Notes: a model not told the origin generated them from the letters alone. A DNA stretch of 64,000 bases from Pseudoxanthomonas sp. CF385 (GCF_900104255.1 NZ_FNKZ01000002.1:496001-560000); one strand, 5' to 3'. Counted from the first letter of the stretch, positions 29,501 through 37,098 are shown. A program made the numbers and translations.

Positions 29501-30073
29501 GAAACGCGGGTTCTGGCCACCGGCGGTGATGCTGCCCGAGGCGCGGTCGCTGAAGGTCACGCGCGGATCGAGGCGCATGTAGTCCTGGATGTTGCCGTTG
29601 ACCGACGGCAGCGACTGGATCGTCACCTGGTCGACGCTGGTGCCCGAGCCCATCTTGGTCGCGCTGAACACTTCCGAGCCACCGGTGAAGCCCACGGCGG
29701 TGACGGTTTCCAGCGTGGTCAGGTCGCCGGTCAGCGCGGCATTGACGGTGCTGGTCTGGTTCAGTTGCAGGAAGACGTTGTCTTCGGTCTTGGTGCCCGA
29801 ACCCGACTTGGTGATGATCACCTGGTAGGGACCGCCGACGCGCAGGCCGCGTGCCGTGTAACGGCCGCTGGCATCCGTGGTGGCGCGGCTGACGGTACCG
29901 GATTCGACGTGGGTGATGGTCACCTCGGCGCCGGCGACGGGCTGGCCGCCATTGTCGGTGACCAGGCCGCCCACACCGGCCGAGGTGCTCTGCGCGAAGG
30001 CAGGCGCGGCGGCGAGTGCGGCAACGAGGCCAAGGCTGAGCTTGGACATGCGAAGACGACGGGATTGGTTCAT
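26594..30073 (-). CDS. Oar-like TonB-dependent outer membrane receptor
   Basis: A 1,159-residue outer membrane protein. The signal peptide ends in AAPAFAQ. An N-terminal carboxypeptidase-regulatory-like fold follows (GGLVTDNGGQPVAGAEVTIT), then a TonB plug and a large beta barrel ending in QLGVRYEF, the aromatic C-terminus expected of barrels. The layout matches the Oar/TonB-like group, abundant in Xanthomonadaceae and used for adhesion or uptake of large substrates; the ligand is not predictable. TGAGGT precedes ATG 30073. No ECF sigma/anti-sigma pair lies nearby. The antisense strand has a long open frame that is a composition artefact. Confidence 0.9.
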   Translation of the reverse strand: MNQSRRLRMSKLSLGLVAALAAAPAFAQSTSAGVGGLVTDNGGQPVAGAEVTITHVESGTVSRATTDASGRYTARGLRVGGPYQVIITKSGSGTKTEDNVFLQLNQTSTVNAALTGDLTTLETVTAVGFTGGSEVFSATKMGSGTSVDQVTIQSLPSVNGNIQDYMRLDPRVTFSDRASGSITAGGQNPRFNKITIDGVSASDTFGLEGNNMPTQRQPVSMEAIEAIDINLSNYDVTMSGAAGANVNAVTKSGTNEFHGSVYGSYRDGDWFGDYPARVAGSTIDVTGQKFDEFDDESTWGVTLGGPIIKDKLFFFANYEKFKQTNIGPAGKTLGTNPLADSNAQFTAAEVAEVQRIAREEWGFEPGDLTGGGDTELEEYALKLDWNISDAHRASLRYSKLEQNRVRPEASTASILALSSNWFNHVKTVESYVGQLFSDWSDTFSTEFKVSYRDYSAVRVSPTTAPTIQVYFDDRIAGNGNDNPIGTTSNSINGLDAIRLGTERSSPGNALLTETWNYFGSATWTVGDHDLKFGAEYSENEIYNFFLQDSWGNYSFYVPRGVDPDGAGPLWGPANFSNLIAGRYFDYDLQTNPADPNAIAARYKNKSLGFFVQDTWYVTPNLTLTLGVRADKPEASPNPPFNECFAAAPGTVNAACGTGYVGGFGIANNNTYNGDYIIQPRFGFNYTFDWERPAQLRGGVGLFQGDAPQVWVGNAYSSTGMNYTSYQNYTNPTLVPFSPDGLNQNVPPGGSGVRNVNAISSDFELPSVWKANLAIDVETPWNGVVASAELLLTDVKNGLFYRTLNVGPGYIGPDGRVLYWNPASGRPFGNTGAGTGALAPNGARFGRNGYFGDVFLLENTNKGKGQQLTVSLSKPFSTESDWSWTLGYTRTNAEEVSALTSSTAGSGYGSQLGYNINEPTSSTARYEIKDRFSGSVNWSHKFFGDYATQVGLFYEGRSGRPYSYIFNGDANGDNRTFNDLFYVPNGPGDVRFGTMNAAGTYFGCSALNSAGTACAPTAVSAAAMEAQFFAWLEQQDGLNRYKGSYAPENGFRSGWVNTFDIRISQELPGFMKGHKSKIWLDIQNVGNLINKDWGHVLDYGFNANNAVASLVGISNGQYVYNYRGGTEFGQATAFGIPTNADSQTNGIAQWSLQLGVRYEF

Positions 30074-30196
30074 CGGATAAACCTCAGGTACGGGAGTGAT
30101 GTGGCGAAGCGGCTGACAAGACGTGCGGAACCGGCCGGTGGGGTCGGTTCAAGAGGGCGTGCTAGGGGTTCCCATGGCCCACGCGGCGTCCGCGGA

Positions 30197-30213
30197 GGTT
30201 AATAACAGGTTAA
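30197..30213. promoter_or_regulatory. AT-rich spaced GGTTAA repeat upstream of receptor gene
   Basis: GGTTAA occurs at 30197-30202 and again at 30208-30213, an 11-base period (one helical turn), within an AT-rich island about 125 bases upstream of the receptor start. The two copies also nest as GTTAA-TAACAGG-TTAAC. This is a plausible binding site for a regulator of the receptor; no function is proven. The rest of 30074-30334 holds no gene I can support. Confidence 0.3.
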
Positions 30214-30334
30214 CACGATAGGACCATTTTGTGACCGCGGCATGACAAATTCCCGCGGTGCAACATGACAGCCCCGCCCCGTCCCGGGGGCGCTGGAAAC
30301 CCGGCCGAAGGGCCCGCGGGCGGGCCGCCGGACG

Positions 30335-30937
30335 TCAGATATTGGGGGGCGTCAGCTTGAGGTAGGTCCCGACCCCATCGAGGACCATCTGTACGGAGAT
30401 GGCGACAAGAAGCATGCCCATTAGCCGCTCGATCGCTGTCAGCACACTCCGCCCAAGCCACTTGTAGAGCACGGTGGCCGAAATCAGGATCGTCGCCGTG
30501 GCCGCCCAGGCGATCAGCAGGGCCAAGCTCCAGTCGGCCAGCCGGTCCGGCTCGGAACTGCCCATCAGCATGACGGCGGCCATCCCCGACGGGCCGGCCA
30601 CCAGCGGGATGGCCAGCGGCACGATGAAGGGCTCGCCGCCGGGGGTCTCGCCCATCAGGCCTTCAGGGCGCGGGAAGATCATCCGCACGCCGATCAGGAA
30701 CAGCACGATGCCGCCGGCGATGGCCACCGACTCCTGGCGCAGGTGCATCAGGTCCAGGGCGTATTTGCCACACCACAGGAACAGCATCAACACGACCAGC
30801 GCGATCAGCAGCTCCCGGACCACCACGATGCGCTGGCGGCGCGTCGGCAGCGGCTTCAACACGCTGAGGAACACCGGGATGTTGCCCAGCGGGTCCAGGA
30901 TCAGGAACAGCAGCATGGCGGCCGAGAGGATGGTCAT
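30335..30937 (-). CDS. MarC-family integral membrane protein
   Basis: A 200-residue protein with about six hydrophobic helices. Family features are the start MTILSAAMLLFLILDPLGNI, the mid LFLIGVRMIFPRP and IPLAIPLVAGPSGMAAVML. The MarC/UPF0056 (NAAT) family has no proven transport substrate; older multidrug-resistance claims for MarC were withdrawn. Its ATG overlaps the SDR stop by 4 bases (ATGA), making it the third member of grxD-SDR-marC. Confidence 0.9.
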   Translation of the reverse strand: MTILSAAMLLFLILDPLGNIPVFLSVLKPLPTRRQRIVVVRELLIALVVLMLFLWCGKYALDLMHLRQESVAIAGGIVLFLIGVRMIFPRPEGLMGETPGGEPFIVPLAIPLVAGPSGMAAVMLMGSSEPDRLADWSLALLIAWAATATILISATVLYKWLGRSVLTAIERLMGMLLVAISVQMVLDGVGTYLKLTPPNI

Positions 30938-31680
30938 GCGCGCACTTTCCAGACCTGGCCGCGGTGGGCGGCACCGGCAGATGACAGCAAGGTGACACAG
31001 GCCCCGGCGTAGTCGACCGCCTCACGGGCCTGCAGGTCGTTGTCGTCGGCATAGGCGCGCGCGCGCAGCCCGGTCCGCATCGGGCCGGGTTGCAGGGCCG
31101 ACACGCGCACGGACGAGGTTGCCAGTTCGGCATGCAGCATGCCGACCATCGCGGCCAAACCGTGTTCGGCGATGCCGTAGGCACCCCAGTAGGCCTGGCC
31201 GACGCGCTCGAGGTCGTCCAGTGCAAAGACGAGCGCCGCATCCGCGGACTGGCGCAGCAGCGGCAGGCAGGCCTGCGACAACCACCAGGGGGCCGTCAGA
31301 TTGACGTGCATGACACGCGCGAACGCCGCAGGGTCGGTGTGCTCCAGCGGCGTCAGCCCCTTGAACTCCACCGCGCAATGCAACACGCCATCCAGTCGAC
31401 CCAGTTCGGCACGGAGGCGATCGGCGAGCTCCGCATAGTCGTCGGGCGTGGCGCCTTCGAGATCCAAGGGATACAGCAGCGGCTCCGCCCCGGCCTGCGC
31501 CACCGCGTCGTACACGCGATTCAACTTCGGCACCTTGCGGCCCAGCAACACGACGGTGGCACCCGCCTGCGCGCTCGCGACCGCGGCTGCGCTGCCCAGC
31601 CCACCATGCGCGCCACTGACCAGGATCACGCGCCCGTCCAGCGCGCGCGGCGCGCGGGTAGGCAATCCGACCAGGCTCAC
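30934..31680 (-). CDS. SDR-family protein, YciK-like, with altered active site
   Basis: A 248-residue short-chain dehydrogenase fold. The Rossmann start VILVSGAHGGLGSAAAVASA carries a GxxxGxG nucleotide motif, and VMHVNLTAPWWLSQA holds the family Asn. Downstream the pattern matches E. coli YciK: GQAYWGAYGIAEHGLAAM. At that site the usual YxxxK reads Y-GIA-E, and the position 13 residues before the Tyr, normally the catalytic Ser, is Asp. Ordinary oxidoreductase activity is therefore doubtful. It starts at GTG 31680, overlapping the grxD stop as GTGA, and its stop overlaps marC. Confidence 0.85.
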   Translation of the reverse strand: MSLVGLPTRAPRALDGRVILVSGAHGGLGSAAAVASAQAGATVVLLGRKVPKLNRVYDAVAQAGAEPLLYPLDLEGATPDDYAELADRLRAELGRLDGVLHCAVEFKGLTPLEHTDPAAFARVMHVNLTAPWWLSQACLPLLRQSADAALVFALDDLERVGQAYWGAYGIAEHGLAAMVGMLHAELATSSVRVSALQPGPMRTGLRARAYADDNDLQAREAVDYAGACVTLLSSAGAAHRGQVWKVRA

Positions 31681-31997
31681 GGAGACAGCGCCTCGGCCAC
31701 GATGCGCTGCAGCTCGCCCGACTCGTGCAATTCGAGCGTGATGTCGCAGCCGCCGATCAGCTCGCCGTTGATGAAGAGTTGCGGGAAGGTGGGCCAGTTC
31801 GAGAAACGCGGCAGGTTCGCGCGGATCTCGGGCTCCTCGAGCACATTGATCGTGTAGAGATGTTCGGCACCGGCTTCGCGCAACGCCTGCATGGCGCGAC
31901 TGGAAAAGCCGCACATCGGGAACTGCGGCGTGCCCTTCATGAAAAGGACGATCGGGTGGCCATCCACTTCGGCCTGGATGCGTTCCATCACCGGCAT
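31677..31997 (-). CDS. grxD: Monothiol glutaredoxin (Grx4/GrxD type)
   Basis: A 106-residue monothiol glutaredoxin with the CGFS active site in [19 protein letters not shown]. The glutathione-binding segments [19 protein letters not shown] are present. This class carries or delivers [2Fe-2S] clusters, often with BolA. A GGAGAAA stretch lies just upstream of ATG 31997. Open frame continues 55 codons upstream, but that part is non-conserved and lies in the region divergent to sodB. It leads the grxD-SDR-marC operon. Confidence 0.95.
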   Translation of the reverse strand: MPVMERIQAEVDGHPIVLFMKGTPQFPMCGFSSRAMQALREAGAEHLYTINVLEEPEIRANLPRFSNWPTFPQLFINGELIGGCDITLELHESGELQRIVAEALSP

Positions 31998-32154
31998 GCT
32001 GATTTCTCCTTCCTTGACGGTTTGGCAACCACCGTCGGGTACACTTTCGGTCCGCTCCGCAGGCCCTGCCGGCGGATTGCCCATTGTAAGCCTTCGCATC
32101 GCTCCGACGGTGCCCGGCATGCCCCTTGACCCGCCTAGCGTAAGGAACCGAGCC

Positions 32155-32733
32155 ATGGCCATCGAACTGCCCCCCCTGCCCTACGACCGCACCGCCCTGG
32201 AGCCGCACATCTCCGGCGAGACCATCGACTTCCACTACGGCAAGCACCACAAGACCTACGTGGACAACCTCAACAAGCTGATCGAAGGCACCGAGTTCGC
32301 CGACGCGTCGCTGGAGGAGATCGTGCGCAAGTCGCAGGGCGGCATGTTCAACAACGCCGCGCAGGTTTGGAACCACACCTTCTACTGGAACTGCCTGAAG
32401 CCCAACGGTGGCGGCGAGCCGACCGGCAAGCTGGCCGAGCTGATCAACAAGACCTTCGGCGACTTCGCCAAGTTCAAGGAAGAGTTCACCAAGACCGCCA
32501 TCGGCACCTTCGGGTCCGGCTGGGGCTGGCTGGTGCAGCGCCCGGACGGTTCGCTGGCGCTGGCCAGCACTTCCAACGCCGCCACCCCGCTGACCGGCGA
32601 GGACAAGCCGCTGCTGACGATCGACGTGTGGGAACACGCCTACTACATCGACTACCGCAACGCGCGCCCGAAGTACGTCGAGTCGTTCTGGGCCCTGGTC
32701 AACTGGGACTTCGTGGCCGGCAACCTGCGCTGA
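32155..32733 (+). CDS. sodB: Superoxide dismutase (Fe type)
   Basis: A 192-residue Fe/Mn superoxide dismutase that converts superoxide to oxygen and peroxide in the cytoplasm. Metal ligands are visible: His in [15 protein letters not shown], His in [12 protein letters not shown], and Asp/His in [23 protein letters not shown] and [11 protein letters not shown] favour the Fe-dependent type. AAGGA precedes ATG 32155. It is divergent from grxD and ends at a strong terminator. Confidence 0.96.
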   Translation: MAIELPPLPYDRTALEPHISGETIDFHYGKHHKTYVDNLNKLIEGTEFADASLEEIVRKSQGGMFNNAAQVWNHTFYWNCLKPNGGGEPTGKLAELINKTFGDFAKFKEEFTKTAIGTFGSGWGWLVQRPDGSLALASTSNAATPLTGEDKPLLTIDVWEHAYYIDYRNARPKYVESFWALVNWDFVAGNLR

Positions 32734-32757
32734 TCGCGCGCCGACACCGCACGTTCG

Positions 32758-32790
32758 AACGGCCGGGGAAACCCGGCCGTTTTCTTTTTT
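32758..32790 (+). terminator. Intrinsic terminator of sodB
   Basis: A 10-bp stem AACGGCCGGG/CCCGGCCGTT with loop GAAA (32758-32781), followed by TTCTTTTTT. It begins 25 bases past the sodB stop. Its stem is identical to the receptor-gene terminator at 26541-26564. Confidence 0.92.
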
Positions 32791-32889
32791 GCGACGCTGG
32801 CTGGCCGATGAATGCGGCCCACCGGCGCGTCAACAGCCGCCAGCATGCAGGCGTTTCCGGAGGCGTGGTCCCACCCCGAGGAGAACACC

Positions 32890-33315
32890 ATGGCACTGCG
32901 ATACGGATTGGCTGGATCCCTGCTCACCGTCCTGATGGCGATGTCGGCGAGCGCCGATGCCGCGCCACGCGACCGCGACAACAACCCGCCCGGCCCGGCC
33001 GGCGGCCGTGGCACCAACTGGGAGAATCCGCCCGGCTGGAGGGGCGGTCCCGGCACGTCACCCGACCGCCGCTGGTACCGGCATGGCGGCAAACGCTATG
33101 AGTTCGCCGTGGTGAAGAACGGCTACTACTTCAATCCCCACTACGGCTACTGGCATCCTCGCTACGGCCTGTGGAACCAGGCCAAGCGTTGCTGGCTCGA
33201 TCTCGACAACAATCCTCCCGGTCCGCGTGGCGGCCGGGGCACCAACTGGGAAAATCCGCCGGGCCCGAAGGGTGGACCGGGCGCGTCGCCGGACCGCTTC
33301 GGCCGCTGCCGCTAA
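32890..33315 (+). CDS. Secreted protein with two NNPPG/GTNWENPPG motifs (unknown function)
   Basis: A 141-residue protein I cannot assign to a characterised family. GAGGAG lies about 8 bases before ATG 32890, and a signal peptide ends near SASADAA. The mature protein holds two 31-residue copies that match at 27 of 31 positions. Each contains DNNPPGP, GGRGTNWENPPG and SPDR. Between them is a Tyr/Trp/His-rich segment (NGYYFNPHYGYWHPRYGLWN). Two Cys are present, one in KRCWLD and one at the end, RCR. Small size and repeats suggest a surface or envelope-interacting protein. It lies between the sodB terminator and the convergent purK gene. Confidence 0.75.
   Translation: MALRYGLAGSLLTVLMAMSASADAAPRDRDNNPPGPAGGRGTNWENPPGWRGGPGTSPDRRWYRHGGKRYEFAVVKNGYYFNPHYGYWHPRYGLWNQAKRCWLDLDNNPPGPRGGRGTNWENPPGPKGGPGASPDRFGRCR
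32977..33069 (+). repeat. Coding repeat, copy 1 (31 codons)
   Basis: First copy of a 93-base coding repeat, encoding DNNPPGP to SPDR in the secreted protein. It differs from copy 2 at four residues (Ala/Arg, Trp/Pro, Arg/Lys, Thr/Ala) and at many synonymous positions. Confidence 0.9.
33205..33297 (+). repeat. Coding repeat, copy 2 (31 codons)
   Basis: Second copy, exactly the same length as copy 1. Synonymous changes (for example AACAACCCG against AACAATCCT) show that the duplication is old and the protein sequence has been held. Confidence 0.9.
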
Positions 33316-33333
33316 CGCGTCGGTGGCGAAATG

Positions 33334-33362
33334 CAGAACGGCCGGTCACGCCGGCCGTTCTG
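33334..33362. terminator. Shared hairpin between the secreted-protein gene and purK
   Basis: A perfect 12-bp stem CAGAACGGCCGG/CCGGCCGTTCTG with loop TCACG, between two convergent genes. Only a short TTG tail follows on the plus strand, so it is probably a bidirectional but imperfect stop. It contains the AACGGCCGG stem seen at the sodB and receptor terminators. Confidence 0.7.
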
Positions 33363-33383
33363 TTGTAGACGCGTTGCGTCCTG

Positions 33384-34526
33384 TCAGTCCGTCAGGCGGG
33401 CGATGACGGGCGCGACCTGCGCCTGCCGGCCGAGCGCCACGCCGACGCGTGCGAGCGCGTGCGCGAGCGATTCCGCATCGTCGGCCCGCAAGGTCGCGTG
33501 GCCTACCTTGCGTCCGGCCCGCGCCTCCTTGCCGTAGTCGTGCCAGTGACCGCCGGCTTCCTGCAGCACCGGTGCCGCCGCAGGCATCTCGCCGATCCAG
33601 TTCAACATGCACGCATGTCCCAGCACGCGCGTGTCGCCGAGCGGCAGGCCGAGCACGGCACGCAGGTGGTTCTGGAACTGCGAGGTTTCCGCACCCTCGA
33701 TCGTCCAGTGTCCGGAGTTGTGCACGCGCGGCGCCATCTCGTTGGCCAGCCAATGGCCGTCGCGATGGAAGAGCTCCAGCGCGAACACGCCCACGTAATC
33801 CAGCGCTTCGGCCAGCTTGCGCGCATGCTCGCGCGCGGCATGGGCCAGCGCTTCGTCGATGTGCGCCGGCGCCAGGCTGGCCGACAGCACGCCGTCGACG
33901 TGCCAGTTCTCGGTCAGCGGCCACGTGCGGAACTCGCCATCGCGCCCGCGCACCGCCACGACCGACAGCTCGCGTTCGAACGGGATGAAGGCCTCGACGA
34001 TCAGGCCGACCGTCGCCGCCTGCGCGCCGAGCGCCGTCCATGCCGCATCGACATCGTCCACGGAACGCAGGCGGAACTGGCCCTTGCCGTCGTAGCCCAA
34101 CCGGCGTGTCTTGAGGATGCAGGCGCCGCCGAGGCGTTCGACTTCCGTCCGCAGTTGTTCGCGCGAGGCGACATCGGCGAAGGCGCCCACCGGGATATCC
34201 AGTTCGCGGAACAGCGTCTTCTCCACCAGCCGGTCCTGCGCGACGGCCAGCGCGCGCGGGTTCGGGAACACGGGGACGCGCTGCGCCAGCCACTCCGCGC
34301 TTTCGGCGGGGACGTTCTCGAAATCGAAGGTGGCGACGTCGATCCTCGACGCGAATTCGGCCAGGGCCGCTTCATCGCGGTAGTCGCCGACCAGCAGCGG
34401 CGCGAACTGACCCGCGCACGCGTCCGGCGCGGTGTCCATCACCAGGAAGCGCAGGCCCAGGGGGGCGCCCGACAGCGCCAGCATGCGGGCCAGTTGCCCA
34501 CCGCCGAGGATGCCGACCGTGGTCAT
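33384..34526 (-). CDS. purK: N5-carboxyaminoimidazole ribonucleotide synthase
   Basis: A 380-residue ATP-grasp enzyme that carboxylates AIR to N5-CAIR in purine synthesis. Seen: [20 protein letters not shown] at the start, the ATP-binding [40 protein letters not shown] and [20 protein letters not shown] in the active site, then a C-terminal MTHFS-like cap. It overlaps purE by 4 bases (ATGA), so the pair is coupled. It ends before the shared hairpin. Confidence 0.96.
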   Translation of the reverse strand: MTTVGILGGGQLARMLALSGAPLGLRFLVMDTAPDACAGQFAPLLVGDYRDEAALAEFASRIDVATFDFENVPAESAEWLAQRVPVFPNPRALAVAQDRLVEKTLFRELDIPVGAFADVASREQLRTEVERLGGACILKTRRLGYDGKGQFRLRSVDDVDAAWTALGAQAATVGLIVEAFIPFERELSVVAVRGRDGEFRTWPLTENWHVDGVLSASLAPAHIDEALAHAAREHARKLAEALDYVGVFALELFHRDGHWLANEMAPRVHNSGHWTIEGAETSQFQNHLRAVLGLPLGDTRVLGHACMLNWIGEMPAAAPVLQEAGGHWHDYGKEARAGRKVGHATLRADDAESLAHALARVGVALGRQAQVAPVIARLTD

Positions 34527-35032
34527 AGCGGCTGGCGCGGGTCGTCGTGCGCCATCACGTCGTCGGTCTGGCGCGCGCGGAACGCGGTCAGCGCCGCGCC
34601 GATCGCGGGGTACTCCGCCGCCAGCAACGCCGCGGCGAACAGGCCCGCGTTGGCGGCGCCTGCATTGCCGATGGCGAACGTCGCCACGGGGATGCCGGCC
34701 GGCATCTGCACGATGGACAGCAGCGAATCCATGCCGTTGAGGGCCTTCGACTGCACAGGCACGCCGAGCACGGGCACCGCGGTCTTGGCCGCGAGCATGC
34801 CGGGGAGGTGCGCTGCGCCGCCGGCACCGGCGATGATCGCGCGCAGGCCGCGCGAGGCGGCCTCGTCGGCATACGAGAACAGCACGTCGGGCGTGCGATG
34901 CGCCGAGACCACCTTCACTTCGTAGGGCACGCCCAGCGCATCGAGTTTCTGCGCGGCGTGCTGCATGGTTTCCCAGTCGGAGCGTGAGCCCATCACGATG
35001 CCCACGACGGGGCTGGAAACGCTGGCGGTCAT
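34523..35032 (-). CDS. purE: N5-carboxyaminoimidazole ribonucleotide mutase
   Basis: A 169-residue class I PurE that moves the carboxyl group from N5-CAIR to CAIR. Seen: [20 protein letters not shown], the active-site [20 protein letters not shown] and [20 protein letters not shown]. The start ATG is 35032; a slightly longer upstream frame adds six unconserved residues. It is first in the purE-purK operon and divergent from the Trm112-like gene. Confidence 0.97.
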   Translation of the reverse strand: MTASVSSPVVGIVMGSRSDWETMQHAAQKLDALGVPYEVKVVSAHRTPDVLFSYADEAASRGLRAIIAGAGGAAHLPGMLAAKTAVPVLGVPVQSKALNGMDSLLSIVQMPAGIPVATFAIGNAGAANAGLFAAALLAAEYPAIGAALTAFRARQTDDVMAHDDPRQPL

Positions 35033-35098
35033 GGCCGTCCTCGGTCGCAAAGACGTATTCTACCCGCTGACTGAACCGCCGACCGAGTCCCGACCTCC

Positions 35099-35368
35099 AT
35101 GGACCGCAAACTGCTCGACCTGCTGTGCTGCCCCACCACCCGCCAACCGCTGGCCGTGCTCGATGCGCGCGGCCTGGAGGCGCTGAACCGTGCGATCGGC
35201 AGCGGGCAGGTCAAGCGGGCCGACGACACGGCGGTCACCGAACCGCTGCGCGAGGCGCTGGTCACCCACGATCGCAAGACCGCCTACCGCGTGGAGGACG
35301 GGATTCCCGTGCTGCTCGCGGAGGAAGCCATCGCCACCGCCCAGGCGGGCGATTTCCCCGCCCGATGA
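35099..35368 (+). CDS. Trm112/UPF0434-family protein
   Basis: An 89-residue small protein of the Trm112-like (YcaR, UPF0434) family. MDRKLLDLLCCPTTRQPLAV is the zinc-ribbon-like start, though only the first Cys pair is retained. The remainder, AYRVEDGIPVLLAEEA, is the family end. Family proteins activate methyltransferases in eukaryotes; the bacterial role is uncertain. It overlaps nadC by 4 bases (ATGA). Confidence 0.9.
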   Translation: MDRKLLDLLCCPTTRQPLAVLDARGLEALNRAIGSGQVKRADDTAVTEPLREALVTHDRKTAYRVEDGIPVLLAEEAIATAQAGDFPAR

Positions 35369-36231
35369 GCCCGCATCCGACGCCGCCGCCGGAAGACGTG
35401 ATCCGTGACGACGTCGCGCGCGCGCTGGCCGAGGACGTCGGCACCGGCGATGTTACCGCCGCACTGCTGCCGGACACCGCCGACATCGCCTACCTGCTCT
35501 GCAAGGAAGAGGCCATCGTGGCGGGCAGGCCGTGGTTCGACGCCTGTCATCGCACGCTGGATCCGGACGTGCGGATCGACTGGCGCGTGCAGGACGGCGA
35601 TCGCGTGCCGGCGGGCACCGTGCTCGCCACGCTGGTGGGCCGCACGCGCGCCCTGGTCACCGCCGAACGCGCGGCACTCAATTTCCTGCAGACCCTGTCC
35701 GGCACCGCCACCACGACCGCACAGTACGTGGACGCCGTCCGCGGTACCGGCTGCACGATCCTCGACACCCGCAAGACGCTGCCCGGCCTGCGCCTGGCGC
35801 AGAAGTACGCCGTCCGTTGCGGCGGCGGGCATAACCACCGCATCGGCCTGTACGACACGGTGATGCTGAAGGAGAACCACGTGCGCGCCGCGGGCTCGCT
35901 CACGGCCGCCATCCGCGCCGCGCGCGCCGCCCAACCCGCGCTGCCGCTCATCGTCGAAGTGGAGACCCTGGCGCAGCTGGACGAGGCGCTGTCGGCGGGG
36001 TGCGAGCGCATCCTGATCGACGACTTCGATGCCGACACGCGCCGCGAAGCCGTGCGCCGCGCGAAGGCGTCGCCGCATGACGGACGCATCCCGCTGGAGG
36101 TCTCCGGTGGCGTGGACATGTCGACGCTCGCGGGCATCGCCGCCGATGGCGTGGACTTCGTTTCCATCGGCGGGCTCACCAAGCACGTGCGCGCCATCGA
36201 CCTGTCGATGAAGCTCGGCCCGGCGCCATGA
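35365..36231 (+). CDS. nadC: Nicotinate-nucleotide pyrophosphorylase (carboxylating)
   Basis: A 288-residue quinolinate phosphoribosyltransferase that makes nicotinate mononucleotide in de novo NAD synthesis. Seen: EDVGTGDVTAALLPD at the start, TAERAALNFLQTLSGTATTT, the quinolinate-binding TILDTRKTLPGLRLAQKYAV, CGGGHNHRIGLYDTVMLKEN, and EVSGGVDMSTLAGIAADGVD. Start ATG 35365 overlaps the Trm112-like stop. A longer frame reading from 35125 overlaps that gene and is rejected. It overlaps the DUF3301 gene by 4 bases. Confidence 0.97.
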   Translation: MSPHPTPPPEDVIRDDVARALAEDVGTGDVTAALLPDTADIAYLLCKEEAIVAGRPWFDACHRTLDPDVRIDWRVQDGDRVPAGTVLATLVGRTRALVTAERAALNFLQTLSGTATTTAQYVDAVRGTGCTILDTRKTLPGLRLAQKYAVRCGGGHNHRIGLYDTVMLKENHVRAAGSLTAAIRAARAAQPALPLIVEVETLAQLDEALSAGCERILIDDFDADTRREAVRRAKASPHDGRIPLEVSGGVDMSTLAGIAADGVDFVSIGGLTKHVRAIDLSMKLGPAP

Positions 36232-36569
36232 ACATGTCGCCGCTCAGCGCACTGTTGTGGATGGTCGCCGCGGCGGCGGTCTTCGCATACTGGAACGCCG
36301 CACGTGCGGCGGCCGAACGCGCCGGCGTGGTGGGCCGCAACGCCTGCCAGGCTGCCGGTGTCATCTGGCTGGACCAGAGCGTGCACGCGACCGGCCTGCG
36401 CGTGTGCCGCGGCGAGGACGGCTGGCTGGGTTTCGAACGCAGCTTCCGCTTCGAGTACTCGCATGACGGGATCGATCGCCATGTCGGCCGCCTCGTGCTG
36501 CGCAAGGGCGAACTGGTGTCGTTCGTGGGGCCTGTCGTGCCGTCGGTCAGGCCGCTCGACCTGCACTGA
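36228..36569 (+). CDS. DUF3301 domain-containing protein
   Basis: A 113-residue protein with one N-terminal membrane helix (LSALLWMVAAAAVFAYWNAA) and a C-terminal soluble part including AAGVIWLDQSVHATGLRVCR and RFEYSHDGIDRHVGRLVLRK, which match the DUF3301 family. No function is known for the family. It is translationally coupled to nadC (ATGA overlap) and convergent with sspB. Confidence 0.8.
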   Translation: MNMSPLSALLWMVAAAAVFAYWNAARAAAERAGVVGRNACQAAGVIWLDQSVHATGLRVCRGEDGWLGFERSFRFEYSHDGIDRHVGRLVLRKGELVSFVGPVVPSVRPLDLH

Positions 36570-36590
36570 CGCCGCGGCGACCGCAGCGGG

Positions 36591-37037
36591 TCACTTCACC
36601 ACGCGCAGGAACGGCGGCCGCTTGCCCGGCGTCGGCGGCGTCTCGTCGTCCGGCGGCGTATCGTGCGAAGGCGGATCATCGTCGCCATCGGGCTCCGGGC
36701 CGGGCGCCACGTCGTCGGGCAACGCCATGCCCTGCCCCGTCTCGCGCGAATAGATCGCAAGCACCGCGCTGATCGGCACGTAGACCGGATGGCTGACGCC
36801 ACCGAAGCGCGCGGTGAAGCTCACCGCCTCGTTGTCGATCATCAGCCGCACGACCGCACGCTCGGCGATGTTGAGCACCACCTTGCCTTCCTTCACCGCG
36901 CTCATCGGCACCTGCACGCCGGCCTGCGTAGCGTCCACGAGCAGATGGGGCGTCATCCCGTTGTCCGCGATCCACTCGTTCAGCGCCCGCAGCAGGTAAG
37001 GGCGGTGGCTGGTCATGCGGGAAGAATCGTCGGTCAT
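36591..37037 (-). CDS. sspB: ClpXP specificity-enhancing factor SspB
   Basis: A 148-residue adaptor. The N-terminal fold, LLRALNEWIADNGMTPHLLV through VYVPISAVLAIYSRETGQGM, binds ssrA-tagged proteins; the acidic Pro-rich linker and the basic, hydrophobic tail PPFLRVVK form the ClpX-docking end. It delivers tagged substrates to ClpXP. It follows sspA by 61 bases, as in E. coli. Confidence 0.93.
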   Translation of the reverse strand: MTDDSSRMTSHRPYLLRALNEWIADNGMTPHLLVDATQAGVQVPMSAVKEGKVVLNIAERAVVRLMIDNEAVSFTARFGGVSHPVYVPISAVLAIYSRETGQGMALPDDVAPGPEPDGDDDPPSHDTPPDDETPPTPGKRPPFLRVVK

Positions 37038-37098
37038 GGAGGTCTCGGAAGCCGATCGCGAGAGGCGTGCGCGCGCGAAGCGGCCGTGCGGATGCCGG

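Noticed and set aside
26792..30202. An 1,136-codon open frame on the plus strand across the TonB-dependent receptor gene.
   Set aside because: Antisense to a well-supported barrel gene. GC-rich codon use on the opposite strand produces such frames, and its composition is Arg/Val/Ala/Gly rich with no domain.
30934..32637. A 567-codon minus-strand frame continuing through the SDR into sodB antisense.
   Set aside because: Only the SDR part is conserved; the rest is antisense to grxD and sodB. The GTG at 31680, overlapping the grxD stop, is the real start.
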